A stretch of DNA of 64,000 bases from Carya illinoinensis (GCF_018687715.1 NC_056755.1:28497001-28561000); one strand, 5' to 3'; shown: positions 1 through 11,668, numbered from the stretch's first letter. The notes: generated from the sequence alone by a model not told the origin. A program made the numbers and translations.

Positions 1-1
1 T

Positions 2-2923
2 GAATCTTCTCTCATAATTGAAGATGTTCTACTTGTTGAAGGTATAAAACATAATCTTTTGAGCATAAGTCAATTATGTGATAAAGAATTTACAGTTACT
101 TTCAAAATGGATAAATGCATTATTTTGAATGATCATGATTGTAATATTTGTTTTATTGCTTTTAGAAGTAACAATGTTTATACAATCGATTTTGAAGAAA
201 TTACCCCACAAGATGCAATTTGTTTTTCAGCTCAAAATGAAACTAGTTGGTTATGGCATAGAAGACTAGGTCATGCCAATATGGAACTTATTTCCAAACT
301 TTCAAAAAATGATCTTGTGAGAGGTTTACCAAAAACATATTTTCTTAAAGACAAAATTTGTGATGCATGTCAAATTGGTAAACAAACAAAAACTTCTTTT
401 AAAACTAAGAAACATATTTCCACTACTAAACCATTGCAACTAATACACATGGATCTTTTTGGACCAAATAGAGTTGCAAGTCTAGGAGGAAAATATTATG
501 CATTTGTTATTGTTGATGATTTCTCTAGATATACTTGGGTCATCTTTCTTGCTCATAAAGATGAGGCACATAATGCATTTACCAAGTTATGCAAGAGAAT
601 TCAAAATGAAAAGGGCTATACTATTTCAAGTATCCGAAGTGATAGGGGAAAAAAGTTTGTTAATAAAAATATTGAAACATTTTGTGATGAAAACGGTTTT
701 GTGCATAATTTTTCTGCTCCTCAAACTCCTCAACAAAATGGGGTAGTAGAGAGGAAAAATAGATCTCTTCAAGAGATGGCAAGAACAATACTCAATGAGA
801 ACAACTTGCCTAGTTATTTTTGGGCTGAAGCGGTAAGTACTGCATGTTATGTTATAAATAGAGTTATGCTAAGGTCTAAGTTAGATAAAACCCCCTATGA
901 GCTTTGGAATGAGAAAAAACCCAACATTGGTTACTTTCATATATTTGGATGCAAATATTTTATTTTGAATGATAGGGATAATTTAGGCAAATTTGATGCA
1001 AAATCTGATGAAGGTATCTTTCTCAGGTATTCTACTAATAGTAAAGCTTATATAGTATTCAATAAAAAGATTTTGACTGTACAAGAATCTATGCATGTAG
1101 TATTTGATGAATCTAATTCTTCACTCTCTAAAAAATCTATTGATGAAGAAACAGGAGGTATAAATAATATGGAAAGTCTCAATCTCAACAAAGAGAAAAC
1201 AATAGAGGAAGTTCAACATAGAGCCATCAGGAAAGATCATCAAAATTTAATACAAGATACAACCAAACAGTGAAAATTTGTGAAAGATCATCCAGTGGAA
1301 CAACTTTTGAGAAAACCTTCACAAGGTGTAAGTACTCGATCATCTCTTAGAAATATTTGCAATCATACTGCTTTTCTATCTCAAATTGAACCCAAAAATA
1401 TTGATGACGCACTTCTTGATGAATCTTGGATTCTAGTTATGCAAGAAGAGTTGAATCAATTTGAAAGAAATGATGTTTGGACACTTGTTCCTAGACCCAA
1501 AAATCATACTATTATTGGAACAAAATGGGTTTTTAGAAACAAGGAAGATGAGTCCAGAGTCATTACTAGAAATAAGGCTCGACTTGTAGCCCAAGGTTTT
1601 AATCAAGAAGAATGAATCGATTATGATGAGACATATGCACCTATCGCAAGATTAGAAACTATTCGAATGCTACTTGCATATGCTTGTTATAAAGATTTCA
1701 AACTTTTTCAAATGGATGTTAAAAGTGCTTTCTTAAATGATTTTATAAATGAAGAGGTATATGTTGAGCAACCTCCAGGTTTTGAAAATCATATTTCCCC
1801 AAATCATGTTTTCAAACTCACAAAAGCACTATATGGACTTAAACAAGCTCCTAGAGCTTGGTACGAAAGACTTAGTGGTTTCTTAATTGAAAAAGATTTT
1901 TCAAGAGGAAAAATCGACACAACTCTTTTCATTAAATATGAAAATGATGATATTCTTTTGATTTAGATTTATGTTGATGATATAATATTCGGTGCTACTA
2001 ATGAAAATATGTGTCAAGTTTTTGCTAAGATTATGCAGGAAGAATTTGAGATGAGCATGATGGGAGAACTTACATTCTTTCTCGGATTGCAAATTAAGCA
2101 AGCAAAAAGTGGGACATTCATCAATCAATCAAGATATATTAAGGAATTACTGAAGAAGTTTGGGATGGAAAATGCTAAGGAAATTGGAACACCAATGAGC
2201 CCATCAACTAAACTTGATAAAGATGAATCCGGTAAGCCAGTTGACTCGAAAATATATCGAGGTATGATTGGTAGCTTATTATATTTAACAGCCAGTAGAC
2301 CAGATATTATGTTTAGTGTGTGCTTATGTGCACGCTTTCAATCATCTCCAAAAGAATCACATTTAATTGCAGTTAAGCGCATTCTTAGATATCTTAGTGG
2401 TACAATTAACCTAGGGTTATGGTACCCTAAGCATACATTTTTCGATCTAATCAGCTACACAGATGCAGATTATGCTGGCTGTAAAATAGATCGAAAAAGC
2501 ACTAGCGGAGCATGTCATTTCTTAGGTCATGCACTAGTTTCCTGGTTTAGTAAAAAATAAAATTCTGTTGCACTATCTACTGCTGAGGCAAAATATGTTG
2601 CTGCGGGTAGTTGTTGTGCTCAAGTTCTCTACATGAAGCAACAGCTTGAAGATTTTAAACTCATGTATAATCACATTCCAATCAAATGTGATAATACAAG
2701 TGCTATAAATCTTTCAAAGAACCCAATACAACATTCTAGAACTAAGCATATTGAAATAAGATATCATTTTCTTCGAAATCATGTGCAGAAAGGCGATATA
2801 GTACTAGAATTCACAAACACACACGATCAGTTAGCAGATATTTTCACAAAGCCTTTACCAGAAGACAGATTATGTATGATCAGAAGAGAAATAGGTATGA
2901 TGCATGCTATGAATATCTCTTAA
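2..2923 (+). pseudogene. Ty1/copia (SIRE-like) pol remnant: GAG-pre-integrase, integrase, RT, RNase H; 5' end outside window
   Basis: One reading frame runs from the window edge to 2923 and encodes copia pol in the usual order. Counting from the Met at 59, the integrase zinc site has His67, His72, Cys101 and Cys104, and the core has Asp132 (MDLFGP), Asp in SDRGKKF and Glu in QQNGVVERKN. RT follows with an intact YVDD box at about 1969-1980, then RNase H with the tail LADIFTKPL. Four in-frame stops break it: TGA 1271, TGA 1613, TAG 1964 (two codons before YVDD) and TAA 2558. There is no frameshift, so it died by point mutation. The KQQLEDF...CDNTSAINLSKNP region and the 3' LTR style point to the SIRE/Maximus lineage; that lineage call is from memory. 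Gag, protease and the 5' LTR would lie upstream of the window. Confidence 0.93.
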
Positions 2924-3976
2924 AAGATAGACTAGAGTCAATAAAAATAGAGATAAATTTTTTAAATACTTTTACATAAACTTGAGATTCTTAGCCTCAT
3001 GTTTGAGACGCTCATTCTCTTCATACAATATCATGTCATTCTTATCCATGGGAACCGGCAAGCAGAATGAAGAATTTAATAAAAATTTCAACTATTTATT
3101 CTTCTGCCGAATGATTCCTTCCCTTGTGTGAGACTCTTGAACAATTCGTTGAAGTACAACAATTTGTTCTTTGAGCTTTTCAACTTCATGATTTTTGGCT
3201 TGTAGCCGCTGAGAAAAAGCAACAATAGAGGAAGAGTAGCGAGTCCCAAGACTCACCAAGTCATAAATAGCATCAGAATCTGACTTATTAGTCAGATTAT
3301 TATTTTCGTGCTGCAACATGGCACCAATGGCAGCTGCAGAAAGGACAGGAGGTTGAGATGCAGAATGCTTCATGGATGGATCTAGAGAAATGTTAGAAGA
3401 ATGAGCCATTGAGAAAAGAATAGAAGGCTCAAAACGAGAATGTTGAAGGAATGCAGATGAGTTATAGAGATGAGAATAAAACTTGATGCGGATTGGATGA
3501 ACTTCAGGACTAATTTTATAGAGATAGCATAAAGAACAAGACAAGCTATCATCCAAGTCAAAGAGCAATGTATTTTTTCCCGATCGGTGAAAATGACATT
3601 TTTTTTAGAAATTCGGAACCTTTAATCTCGTTTGTCAACAACATTAGGCGATTTTTTCAAATCTCCAGCCGCACTTGTCAGGTCACGGACGGATGAAATT
3701 TATTTATTTTTTTTTTAACTATCTACAGTGTTTACTAACGCACCGTTTTCTTCAGATCTATTTACTTGTTGTGGATCCTTTTTAATGATGCCAAAAGGGG
3801 GAGAAGTATTAGACTAGAACATTAACATTGTTTGAATTGCTAAACTTATTATATATGCTTGGAATTATATTTATACTTTTGCTTGAAAAACTAATGCACA
3901 TTCTCAGAGGGAGTTTAAGTATTAATACAGCTTTCAGGTTCTATCAAGTATTTGTCATCATCAAAAAGGGGGAGAT
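2924..3976 (+). mobile_element. Copia 3' spacer between pol and 3' LTR, with polypurine tract
   Basis: About 1 kb of non-pol sequence separates the pol stop from the 3' LTR. It ends in a purine run (AAAAAGGGGGAGA, 3963-3975) one base before TGTTGAAC, the expected polypurine tract that primes plus-strand synthesis. No sense-strand coding of note is visible. Long spacers here occur in SIRE-type elements, which may carry an env-like frame; none is recognisable. The minus strand carries a 158-codon frame, listed separately. Confidence 0.75.
3092..3568 (-). CDS. Antisense ORF in copia 3' spacer, putative coiled-coil protein
   Basis: A 158-codon frame, opposite to pol, lies wholly in the spacer between pol and the 3' LTR. 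Its first Met is at 3568, but Met54 (3409-3407, MAHSSNIS) is a likelier start because the residues before it are of mixed character. The last third (about residues 120-150) is charged with heptad-like spacing (NHEVEKLKEQIVVLQRIV) and is preceded by DAIYDLVSLGTRYSSSI, so a coiled coil is likely. I do not recognise a named family. The frame is open while pol beside it has four stops, which is notable but could be chance over this length. Antisense extra ORFs between pol and 3' LTR are known in plant LTR elements, best documented in the Tat lineage. Function unknown. Confidence 0.45.
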   Translation of the reverse strand: MLFDLDDSLSCSLCYLYKISPEVHPIRIKFYSHLYNSSAFLQHSRFEPSILFSMAHSSNISLDPSMKHSASQPPVLSAAAIGAMLQHENNNLTNKSDSDAIYDLVSLGTRYSSSIVAFSQRLQAKNHEVEKLKEQIVVLQRIVQESHTREGIIRQKNK

Positions 3977-4288
3977 TGTTGAACCCAAGATTTCAAGTTT
4001 TGTGTAATTATATATTTACACATGGATTTTGATGATAACAAATGAATTCAAAGAATAAAGAAGTCTCAAACTTAAGTTGTCTACACAATGGAGTCAAGCA
4101 CATCAAGGAAACAAGCATGAGCAAGAAGGGAACAAGTTCACATTAAAATTATAGAGTAATGTTGTAAATCTCTTCAAAATTCAAAATTAGGATTAATGCT
4201 CAAAATTAATATTTTATCATGAAGCATTAAAATACATTTTTCACATGTGCATGAATATTTTTGAAAATTAAATTTGAAAATTTTGAAA

Positions 4289-4683
4289 GATGATTGATTG
4301 TCATCTTTTACATGTGCATGCCTTGATTAAAGGGTTGGACTTTGAAAATATTAAAGATGATTGATTGTCATCTTTCACATGTGCATGTTTTATTTGAATA
4401 TTTTTAAAAGTGATTGATGCTTTTTTAGACTTATACAAAAGGTAGATGATTTTGTTTGAAAATTTTGAAAAGTAAAGTGTGCTCATTTTGTCATATACAA
4501 AAAGTAAAAGATTAGGTTTGAATTTTTTGAAAATGAAAGTGTGCTCATTTTGTCATATGCCAAAAGTAAAAGATTAGGTTTGATTTTTTTGAAAAAGGGA
4601 ATGATGTTGTCTTTGACAATTGAAAAAGAAGAACCTTTTATTTGAATTTTTTGAAAAAGTGAATGATGTTGTCTTTGACATGT
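4289..4683 (+). repeat. Three short tandem duplications in LTR U3
   Basis: Three consecutive pairs of direct repeats are visible. GATGATTGATTGTCATCTTT plus ACATGTGCATG occurs at 4289 and 4357 (period about 68 bp). GTGTGCTCATTTTGTCATAT occurs at about 4478 and 4539. GAATGATGTTGTCTTTGACA occurs at about 4599 and 4661. U3 repeats of this kind often carry enhancer-like sites in LTR elements; no factor can be assigned here. Confidence 0.8.
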
Positions 4684-4720
4684 GAATCTTTTTAAATTTG
4701 AATATGAAGTCTCATATGCC

Positions 4721-4728
4721 TATAAATA
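4721..4728 (+). promoter_or_regulatory. TATA box of the copia LTR
   Basis: TATAAATA occurs after the U3 repeats and before an AC-rich stretch resembling an LTR leader (CACATTCACAACACC). Position and sequence fit the LTR promoter. Transcription would start roughly 25-35 bp downstream. Confidence 0.65.
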
Positions 4729-5315
4729 GATCATTTAAGAACTTCACATTCACAACACCAAGAGCATACAACATTCATTCAAAACTTTCATTCTCTCTTC
4801 TCTAAGCATTGAGCCTTAATCCTTGTTCATTTTGAGAGATATAGTTTGGGCTGTATTGTTCTTATTTCACTCATTGGGGAGTGTTTTCTGATAACCTACC
4901 CACTATCAGCTTTTGTATCAGAAAAAGGGTGTGTATAATCCTTGTGCGTGTAGAAAGTATTTTACACGGGGAATAGTTGAATCACCACGTGTAAGGTGAT
5001 TGCAAGTGTAGAGGGTGTTCTACACGGATCCTTTGTAGCGGTGTTGTTCAAAGGTGTAATAGATTTCTATTTCCACCTGAATGAGGTTGAATAGTGAATT
5101 TGGGAATCCTCAAGGGGTAGCTTGAGGCGGGGACGTAGGCAGTGGGGTCGAACCTCGTTAACATACTGAGTTTGCTTCTCTCTTACCATTACTCTTTATA
5201 TTTATTGTTATTTCATATTTTGTTTATATTTTATATTATATATTTGATTTATAATTGTTATTTTTTTAATACAACTCAATTCACCCCCCCTCTTGTGTTA
5301 GTCATCTGGACAACA

Positions 5316-6765
5316 ATTTATATAATAGTTGTATATAATTAATTATATAATTATATATGGTATAAAAAAATATTAATAGTCTAATATAGACTATAGTTAT
5401 ACTTATACTAATATAGTTATACTAAATCACTATAACTAATACTTCAACAATAGTTATAGTGACCTATACTAATAGTCTACTATTAATACTAATATATGCT
5501 AATATCTAATTTATATAGTTATACTAATCACTATAATTAATACTATGTATAGCTATATAGTATATTTATCACTATAATTAATATAATTTAATTATCACTA
5601 TACTTATATTTAATTAATATATATATAAATCATTATAGTTAATACTTATATAGTTATACTAAAGCACTGATTCATCATAACTAATATTACTAATATATAG
5701 CTATATTAATGGTCTAATACTATTATAATTTATATAGTTATACTAATCATAATAAGTTAATAACTAAATCACTAGAAATATAACTATATATATTTCGTAT
5801 GAATGTATTATTATATTCTTTAATATATAGTACTAGTATATATTAATATATTATAAGAGTTATAGTATAAATATAATAGATAAATTATAATATACTAAAT
5901 CACCATAACAGTATAACTAATACTAATATATAGTTATACTAATAGTCTACTATTATATAGTTATACTAATCACTATAATTAAAACTAATATATAGTTATA
6001 CAATATGCTTATATAGTTATACTAATACTATTAGTCTATTATATAGTCTAAGACTCTCAATTCTAATATAGGCTATATAGTTATAACTAATACTAATATT
6101 TATATTAATACTAATAATGTAAAATATAGTTATACTAACTAACTGATTCAACATAACTAATATTACTAAAATAATATAGCCAAATTGAATTACTAATAGT
6201 CTAATACTAATACAATTATATAGTATTAGTTATACTAATCATAAATTCATAATAACTAAATCATTATAAGTCTATAACTGTATATATTTAGTATCAATGT
6301 ATTATTATATTCTTTAATGTATAACTATTAACTATAATATATATTACTAGTATAACCGATCAAAAAAATATATATAGTACTAGTATATATATTAATGTAT
6401 TAGCATATTATAAAAGTTATAGTATAAATTATAATATATCATATATTTGTAAATTTATAATAGTATTAGTATAGTTAGCTTAATATGTAATATGCTAGTA
6501 TTAAATCTCTATAACTACATAGAGTATTAGTAATAAGAGTATTACTATTATTACTATTATTTAATATAGTATTACATATAGTATTACTATCATTACATAT
6601 AGTTATTAGTTATAGTATTATTACTAATAGACTAATAGTATTTGCGTATTACTAATATATAAATAATAGTATATTATATGTATATATATTAAATATATCA
6701 CAATCTAATTACATAAGTATTAAACAAAATATTATTGGATAAAATAAAAATAAAAATAAAAAGTC
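5316..6765. repeat. AT-rich degenerate repeat built on TATAGTTATACTAAT
   Basis: About 1.45 kb of almost pure A+T. The core TAGTTATACT recurs about ten times between 5390 and 6240, often as ATAGTTATACTAATCACTA, alternating with near-mirror forms such as ATTAGTATAA. Spacing is irregular, so it is an interspersed degenerate array rather than a clean satellite. No coding capacity. It abuts the copia LTR on the left and a GGACCGG-rich block on the right. Confidence 0.75.
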
Positions 6766-6767
6766 AA

Positions 6768-6905
6768 CCTTGGACAGACCGGACCGGACCGAACCAGACC
6801 TAAGAGAGTTTGGTCCGGTCCAGGGTGGAAAAACCTTGGACCGAATAGGTTCGGTCCAGTCTACAAAACCTCATCGGACTGGACCGGACCGGACCGAACT
6901 TAACC
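6768..6905. repeat. GGACCGGACCGGACC-rich block with inverted copies
   Basis: An abrupt GC-rich island after 1.4 kb of AT. GACCGGACCGGACCGAAC occurs near both ends (about 6776 and 6880) and the inverted form GGTCCGGTCC occurs at 6811-6820. GGACCGGTCC-type cores are self-complementary and can fold. Similar blocks sit at the ends of plant hAT-type MITEs, and AACCCTA follows at the right edge, but no matching left terminus or target duplication was found. It may be one end of a MITE whose other end is lost. Confidence 0.5.
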
Positions 6906-6909
6906 CTAA

Positions 6910-8640
6910 CGTCGCGGGTCCTCAAGGAGATTTAGGATATCCTAAACGGAGAATACACATTACAATGGACTCTCGAGCTTGAAGAAGCTCTTACCCTCAA
7001 AAACCATTTTGATTATGTGAACAACTATGCAATTGAAGTATGGAAATTTGTATCGGAAGCTCAGGAAGTCTTGTGAAGTTTTGAGTCACAACTTTCTGGG
7101 CCCCATGTCTTAGGAGAGGGTATTTCTTTTTTATGGTACCTTTGGTAATAAGATTTGTGGTTTAAGAATCTTATTTTGTAATTAGGAGATCTTTGAAACA
7201 ATTATTTTGGAATTAGAAGAGGTTTTATTTTGGTATCATATTTAATTGCTCAAACTTTATTTAGAAATAAATTTTTTTTATTGCAATTATTATATATTGT
7301 TAGAAGCATGTTAGGTGTATTGCATGTTAATTATAATGAACATATATATGTGACCTTGAGCTATATGTCCCGACATTTTAATTTCTATCAAATCCCAAGC
7401 GGGATTTGTGGGCATTAAATAGACAAAACAAGAAAGCTAGACAAAGAAAGTGACTGGGGCAACTTATCTATTTTGACAGGGAGCTCTCTTTATGACCTTT
7501 CATTTGAATAGCAACAACTTGATACCACAAATGGTGTTAAATTGTTTATAAATTTTTCTTTAAGGCCAAATGCCAATAGCACACTTGAATGGCCCATGAC
7601 GATGCTCAGATGGTGGTGCGGTGCTTGAGATGGAAATAAAATGCATAAATGTTTATAAAGAGACAAGATACCCAATTTATGTGGTTCAACACAAACATAT
7701 GTTCACGAGTTTTTTTAGGCAAAATCCACTATATTTGATAATTTTAGAAGTTCTAAATGGCTTCACGTTGCTTTTTATACAATGATAGAAAATAATTGGA
7801 GATGGATGAGATGTTAAAGATGAAGACGCTTTCTAGTTGTGTAGAAGTGAAAAATCACCTGCCCTTGGGTAATTCCTCTCCTTTTAGCTAATGCCTTTTT
7901 ACTTTATGTTACCTCCTTTTCGAGATGTTGCCCTCCTTCCTTTTACTTCATTTCCTTGCCAGCTTTATGTCATCTCAAACCTAGCAAATGAGGACCGCAC
8001 CGAATCAAGGGAGAAGACGTCCTCCCGCAAACAAAATATTGGCTACAAGAAGGCAGTCGAGCAAGCAACGTGGCATTGGTCCATGATTAATGCAAGCAAG
8101 ACGTTGTAGAGAGCCTAAAAAATACAACACAACACCGAGCAACGAAGGATGGTTCGACCGACACCAAGTAAGCAAATCATGTGTTAACCATACCAAGATG
8201 AGCAACGTGTAAGGACAAGCTTGATGTAGACGTGGGAGCTCTCCGAAATAACACAGAGAAGCTAGAGAGTGACAGGTGTTGTACACAGTCCCATACTTCA
8301 TCAGAGATGTCACATTTAGAGTGGGCCTTGAGAAGAAGAATTATGAACCTACAAGCATATCGTCTAATCTTAGACGGTATGTTCTAGCATTACGTAGGAA
8401 ACCCTTGTTAGGATAAGGACTACAGGATTGAATATAAGGCAAATAGCAAGAACGTGCCCTTTTTGTTCCATCAGTCATTCGGTTTGTTAAGTACAGAGGG
8501 CAAATGGACAGTCGAGATCTAATGTCTCATTCAAGCATACCAAGAGTCAGGGTAGCATCAGGACTGCGAATAATATAGTCCCTATATATCTATATATATA
8601 AACATCTCACTTTTGAGATTTGTAAAATGTACCCATAATG
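6910..8640. other. Intergenic region, no supported gene
   Basis: Mixed-composition sequence with only short open frames and no recognised domain. The stretch around 7680-7710 (ATTTATGTGGTTCAACACAA) resembles text common in copia LTRs, too little to call. Nothing else is supported. Confidence 0.5.
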
Positions 8641-8914
8641 TTCAAGGAACCTGTGTGCGACAACCAGAGAAAATCACCATAACCTCGATATTATCTCCAG
8701 AAACTTTGAAATGCATTCCGAAAGATGAGGTGAAAAGAATTATGCCTAAAATACTACATCGCAAAAGAAAAAACTGACAAAAGCAAATTACAGATTTTGC
8801 ATCACCCACTGTGGCTACAAAAGCAGGAACCAAAAATAAAAAGAAACAAACTCATGTAGAATCCCATGAAAGAATCAAACACATTATGAAATCTAATGTA
8901 AAGAAAAGTAATTA

Positions 8915-9124
8915 TCAGAAGTGACAGCCGCAACAAAGGTAGAAGAAGCAGAGCGTAAAGACAAGAACAATTCCTTCTACCACAGAGAGTATCCTGAATA
9001 CGACGCCGTCCATGATAGCCATCTGGAAATCAAGACGCTTGAATCTGAAAGCTGAGAACAACCTCCATGGAGATAGTTCCTTCCTCACCAGGCTCACCTT
9101 CTTCAATGACCACAACCTTCCCAT
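8915..9124 (-). CDS. Possible small single-pass membrane protein (69 aa)
   Basis: The Met codon is at 9124-9122 and the stop at 8917-8915. The first half is basic (MGRLWSLKKVSLVRKELS, then FRFKRLDFQ). The second half, about residues 45-66, is a strong hydrophobic segment (FRILSVVEGIVLVFTLCFFY) followed by a Cys-rich end (LCCGCHF). The basic N-terminus suggests a cytosolic N-terminal tail, an inference only. On the same strand, TATTTATA lies about 62 bp upstream of the ATG, with a CT/GA-rich leader between, a plausible plant promoter layout. The composition and a promoter in the right place set it apart from the random frames nearby. I cannot name a family; a chance frame is not excluded. Confidence 0.45.
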   Translation of the reverse strand: MGRLWSLKKVSLVRKELSPWRLFSAFRFKRLDFQMAIMDGVVFRILSVVEGIVLVFTLCFFYLCCGCHF

Positions 9125-9185
9125 TGCAAACTATTACACAGGCTCTCTCTCTCTATCGCTATCTCAGGTGTGAGCTGTGAGAGTG

Positions 9186-9193
9186 TATAAATA
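9186..9193 (-). promoter_or_regulatory. Candidate TATA box for the small membrane-protein gene
   Basis: On the minus strand this reads TATTTATA, about 62 bp before the ATG at 9124, leaving room for a start site near 9160 and a short CT-rich leader. It reads TATAAATA on plus, so it could equally serve a rightward transcript, although no convincing gene lies to its right. Confidence 0.35.
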
Positions 9194-10555
9194 GTGGGAA
9201 AATGTGACTGAGACGCCTTGGATGCTTCGAAAAGAAGGCTAGTTGGTTCTTGCTGGCCGTTGATGATCATCGGAATTGATGAGGGATATCTTTTGTTGGT
9301 TGGTGATGTCAGTGGCGTGGGACTATTTTCAAATGTAGTGGTATTGTCGTCTTTACCGGAACATGTTTTCCGGGTTATTCTAACGAGTTTAATATCGTGG
9401 TGTCGGATCCTTTTTCTTGGTATCTACGCCGCCGTTATTAAATTAATTTATTTTCTATTCAACTGGATTAATCGTGCGAGATGAACAGTTTTTAAGGGAT
9501 TTTTTATATGTCATAACATGTTTTATTACTAGAAAGAAAAAGTCAAAAAAATAATTAAGAGAAGAAAGTGTAGGGAATCTTCGCCTAACTTTTATCTCAA
9601 CACGAGAATAACGGTTCATTAAAAAGGTTGTATGACAACGACAACATCCACAACAGATGTGGTCAAGTGGTCGTCAGTACCGTTAGTATTTACATCTTTT
9701 ACAATCCTCTTTCCATGGTAGAAGTAGTCCAACAACGTTGCTTATGAAATTCTAAAAAGAAAAAGGCAAAAGCAAACATCTACGGAACATCAGTGGGGAA
9801 GCTTTTATGTTTCCAACAGCTGGAAAAACAGTGTTACTTGTTGTTCCGCCAGCTCAATTTGAGAGTACAAAGTGATGGATATCAAATCATTTCGATGATC
9901 CGAGAAAGCCATTCATCCGTAAGTTTTGTACATACTAATTTATATATTAATATTAATTTATTCATATTTAAGATTTAAATTAATATTATTTTTAATAAAA
10001 TCTACTTTTTATCAATCACATCATATTAATATATAAATTAATACATAATTATACTTACAACTATATTTTTTCTTTACTTGTAATGTATTGATTTCTCACA
10101 AGTATAATGGATACCATGCTTGATTAGTTATTAAGAAATTCTATTTATAGTTTTTAAGCAAGGACTATATGTATAAATTTTTTATTAAATAAAAAAATAT
10201 TATTTTAAGAGAGGTATTTTTATAATTTTAAAAAATTTAATAATAAAATTATCTAAACTTTTATTACAGTTCCTAAATAGAAATTGTACGTAGCATTGCT
10301 CTTATTGATTTAAGAAAAATCTAATTGTAAGTAATTTTGCCTACCAATACGCACACTTATCTAATATGATTAGTCAGAAAATCAGATTTTAATGAAAATT
10401 GTACCAATTTAAATTTTAAATATTAAGGCTGCAGCGTTGATACGTAAATCGGTATGCGAATTTGCTTATACATAGCAAAACTGATTGATTTATACACACT
10501 TATAAATTGAACAGGTCAATCCGGAATATAATATTACAAAAATGAAAGTATACTA
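9194..10555. other. AT-rich intergenic region, no supported gene
   Basis: The only longer plus frame (9218-9484, 88 codons) has no recognisable motif. From about 9930 the sequence is AT-rich with homopolymer runs. I see no RNA gene or well-formed repeat. Confidence 0.5.
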
Positions 10556-10773
10556 GGCTCCGTTTAAATTCAGAAAGCGTTTCATTATATCTCATCATTA
10601 TAATTTTTTCAAATTCTCACACAAAATATAATAAAAAACTCAACATTTTCAAATTCCAATTCTAACTTTTTCAAATTTTAAAATAATAATAATATTAAAA
10701 AAATAATATTATAATAATATTTTATTCAACTTTCATATAAAACTATTCTATCTCATCTCTGAATTAAAACCAG
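10556..10773. mobile_element. Tourist-like MITE, family A copy 1 (degraded ends)
   Basis: The left end GGCTCCGTTTAAATTCAG and the right end (as complement) GGTTTTAATTCAGAGATGAG are related inverted termini. The interior (TCATCATTATAATTTTTTCA ... ATAATATTTTATTCAACTTT) is the same as the copies at 24892 (opposite orientation) and 34603. Ends are approximate. Tourist elements are non-autonomous PIF/Harbinger derivatives with TTA/TAA targets. Confidence 0.65.
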
Positions 10774-11044
10774 TTATAAAATAAAAATAAACAAAAAATA
10801 AATAAAGAGTTTTTAAATAACGAAAAAATTAGATAATAAAAACCCAAAAAATGGAAGAATGAAGTTCAAAAAATTACAAAAAAGAAATAGAACTTCATAA
10901 ACCATGTCTTTTATAAACATCGAAATACTTAAAACTTATAAACTAAAACTAGAAGCAGTTAAAAGATAAAAATAAAATAAAAACATAGATTAAGTTTAAT
11001 ATAAAAAAATCAGCAAATAGAAGAATAAGATCTAATTTGACTAC

Positions 11045-11205
11045 ACGGATAATATGAGATGAGATAAAAGTTGAAAGTTGAATAAAATTATATTAGATAT
11101 TATTTTTATTTTGAGATTTGAAAAAATTAAATTATTTATTATACTTATTTTAAAATTTTAAAAATATTATAATGATTAGATTAGATGAATTAACTAACCA
11201 GTACT
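11045..11205. mobile_element. Decayed Tourist-like MITE fragment, family A
   Basis: ATGAGATGAGATAAAAGTTGAAAG, AATAAAATTATATTAGATATT and TTATAATGATTAGATTAGATG line up with the core of family A, with many changes. Termini are not defined. It lies just left of the Reina-like element. Confidence 0.5.
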
Positions 11206-11235
11206 AAAAAAAAAATAATAAAATTTGAAGAAAAA

Positions 11236-11668
11236 TGTTATGGCTTGAATGAAGATGAAGAGCAGCTGTGATTGAAGGATGAAGATGAAGAGTAGCTGTG
11301 ATTGAAGGGAATGACAGTTAACTTGAGGGAAATATGAATGGAAAGTAACAATTAAAGGAATTGTAATAAGTCGTCGTTCTATTCAATGAAATGTAAGAGG
11401 AGTGTAAACGGTAGGTTGTAATTCTTGAACGATAATACCGTTTGTAAATTGTAAACTACAGGATGATTAAACACAGTCGTTTAATCATCCTGATTCAAGA
11501 CTTAATGCGAATTACATCTATTAAAGGCAGCCATCAGTTGGGACGGAGGCCAACTATGGCATCCAGTGTTCATCAACTCTCTCTCCCTAACTCTTTTTAG
11601 TTTCTCTCTCTAATTCTTAGAGACTAACCATCTCGAATTGGTTATAGTTCAATAATGGGTCCATTACA
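11236..11668 (+). repeat. 5' LTR of the Reina-like element
   Basis: 433 bp, TGTTATGG...CCATTACA. The first 60 bp contain a tandem duplication of a unit of about 30 bp (GATGAAGAGCAGCTGTGATT then GATGAAGAGTAGCTGTGATT). The TATA position reads TATTAAAG (11519-11526) instead of the TATAAAG kept in the 3' LTR, so this promoter looks weakened. Confidence 0.92.
11459..11492. other. Perfect 14-bp inverted repeat in the 5' LTR
   Basis: CAGGATGATTAAAC and its exact complement GTTTAATCATCCTG are separated by six bases (ACAGTC). The 3' LTR copy (about 16364-16397) keeps the structure with two mismatches. It lies just upstream of the TATA position, so it is in U3 DNA rather than in the transcript start region. 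Role unknown. Confidence 0.85.

Larger units (their letters stand above)
3977..5315 (+). mobile_element. 3' LTR of the SIRE-like copia element (1,339 bp)
   Basis: It begins TGTTGAACCC directly after the polypurine tract and ends ...CTGGACAACA, giving TG...CA termini. A C-rich tract (CACCCCCCC) lies about 25 bp before the end, as is common in SIRE-type LTRs. The U3 part contains short tandem repeats and a TATA box, followed by an AC-rich probable leader. The 5' LTR is outside the window, so neither divergence nor target duplication can be judged. The 3' border is chosen from the CA terminus and the change to AT-rich sequence. Confidence 0.8.

Noticed and set aside
9218..9484. 88-codon plus frame
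   Set aside because: No motif and no fitting context, although a TATAAATA lies upstream; the minus-strand candidate next to it is better supported.
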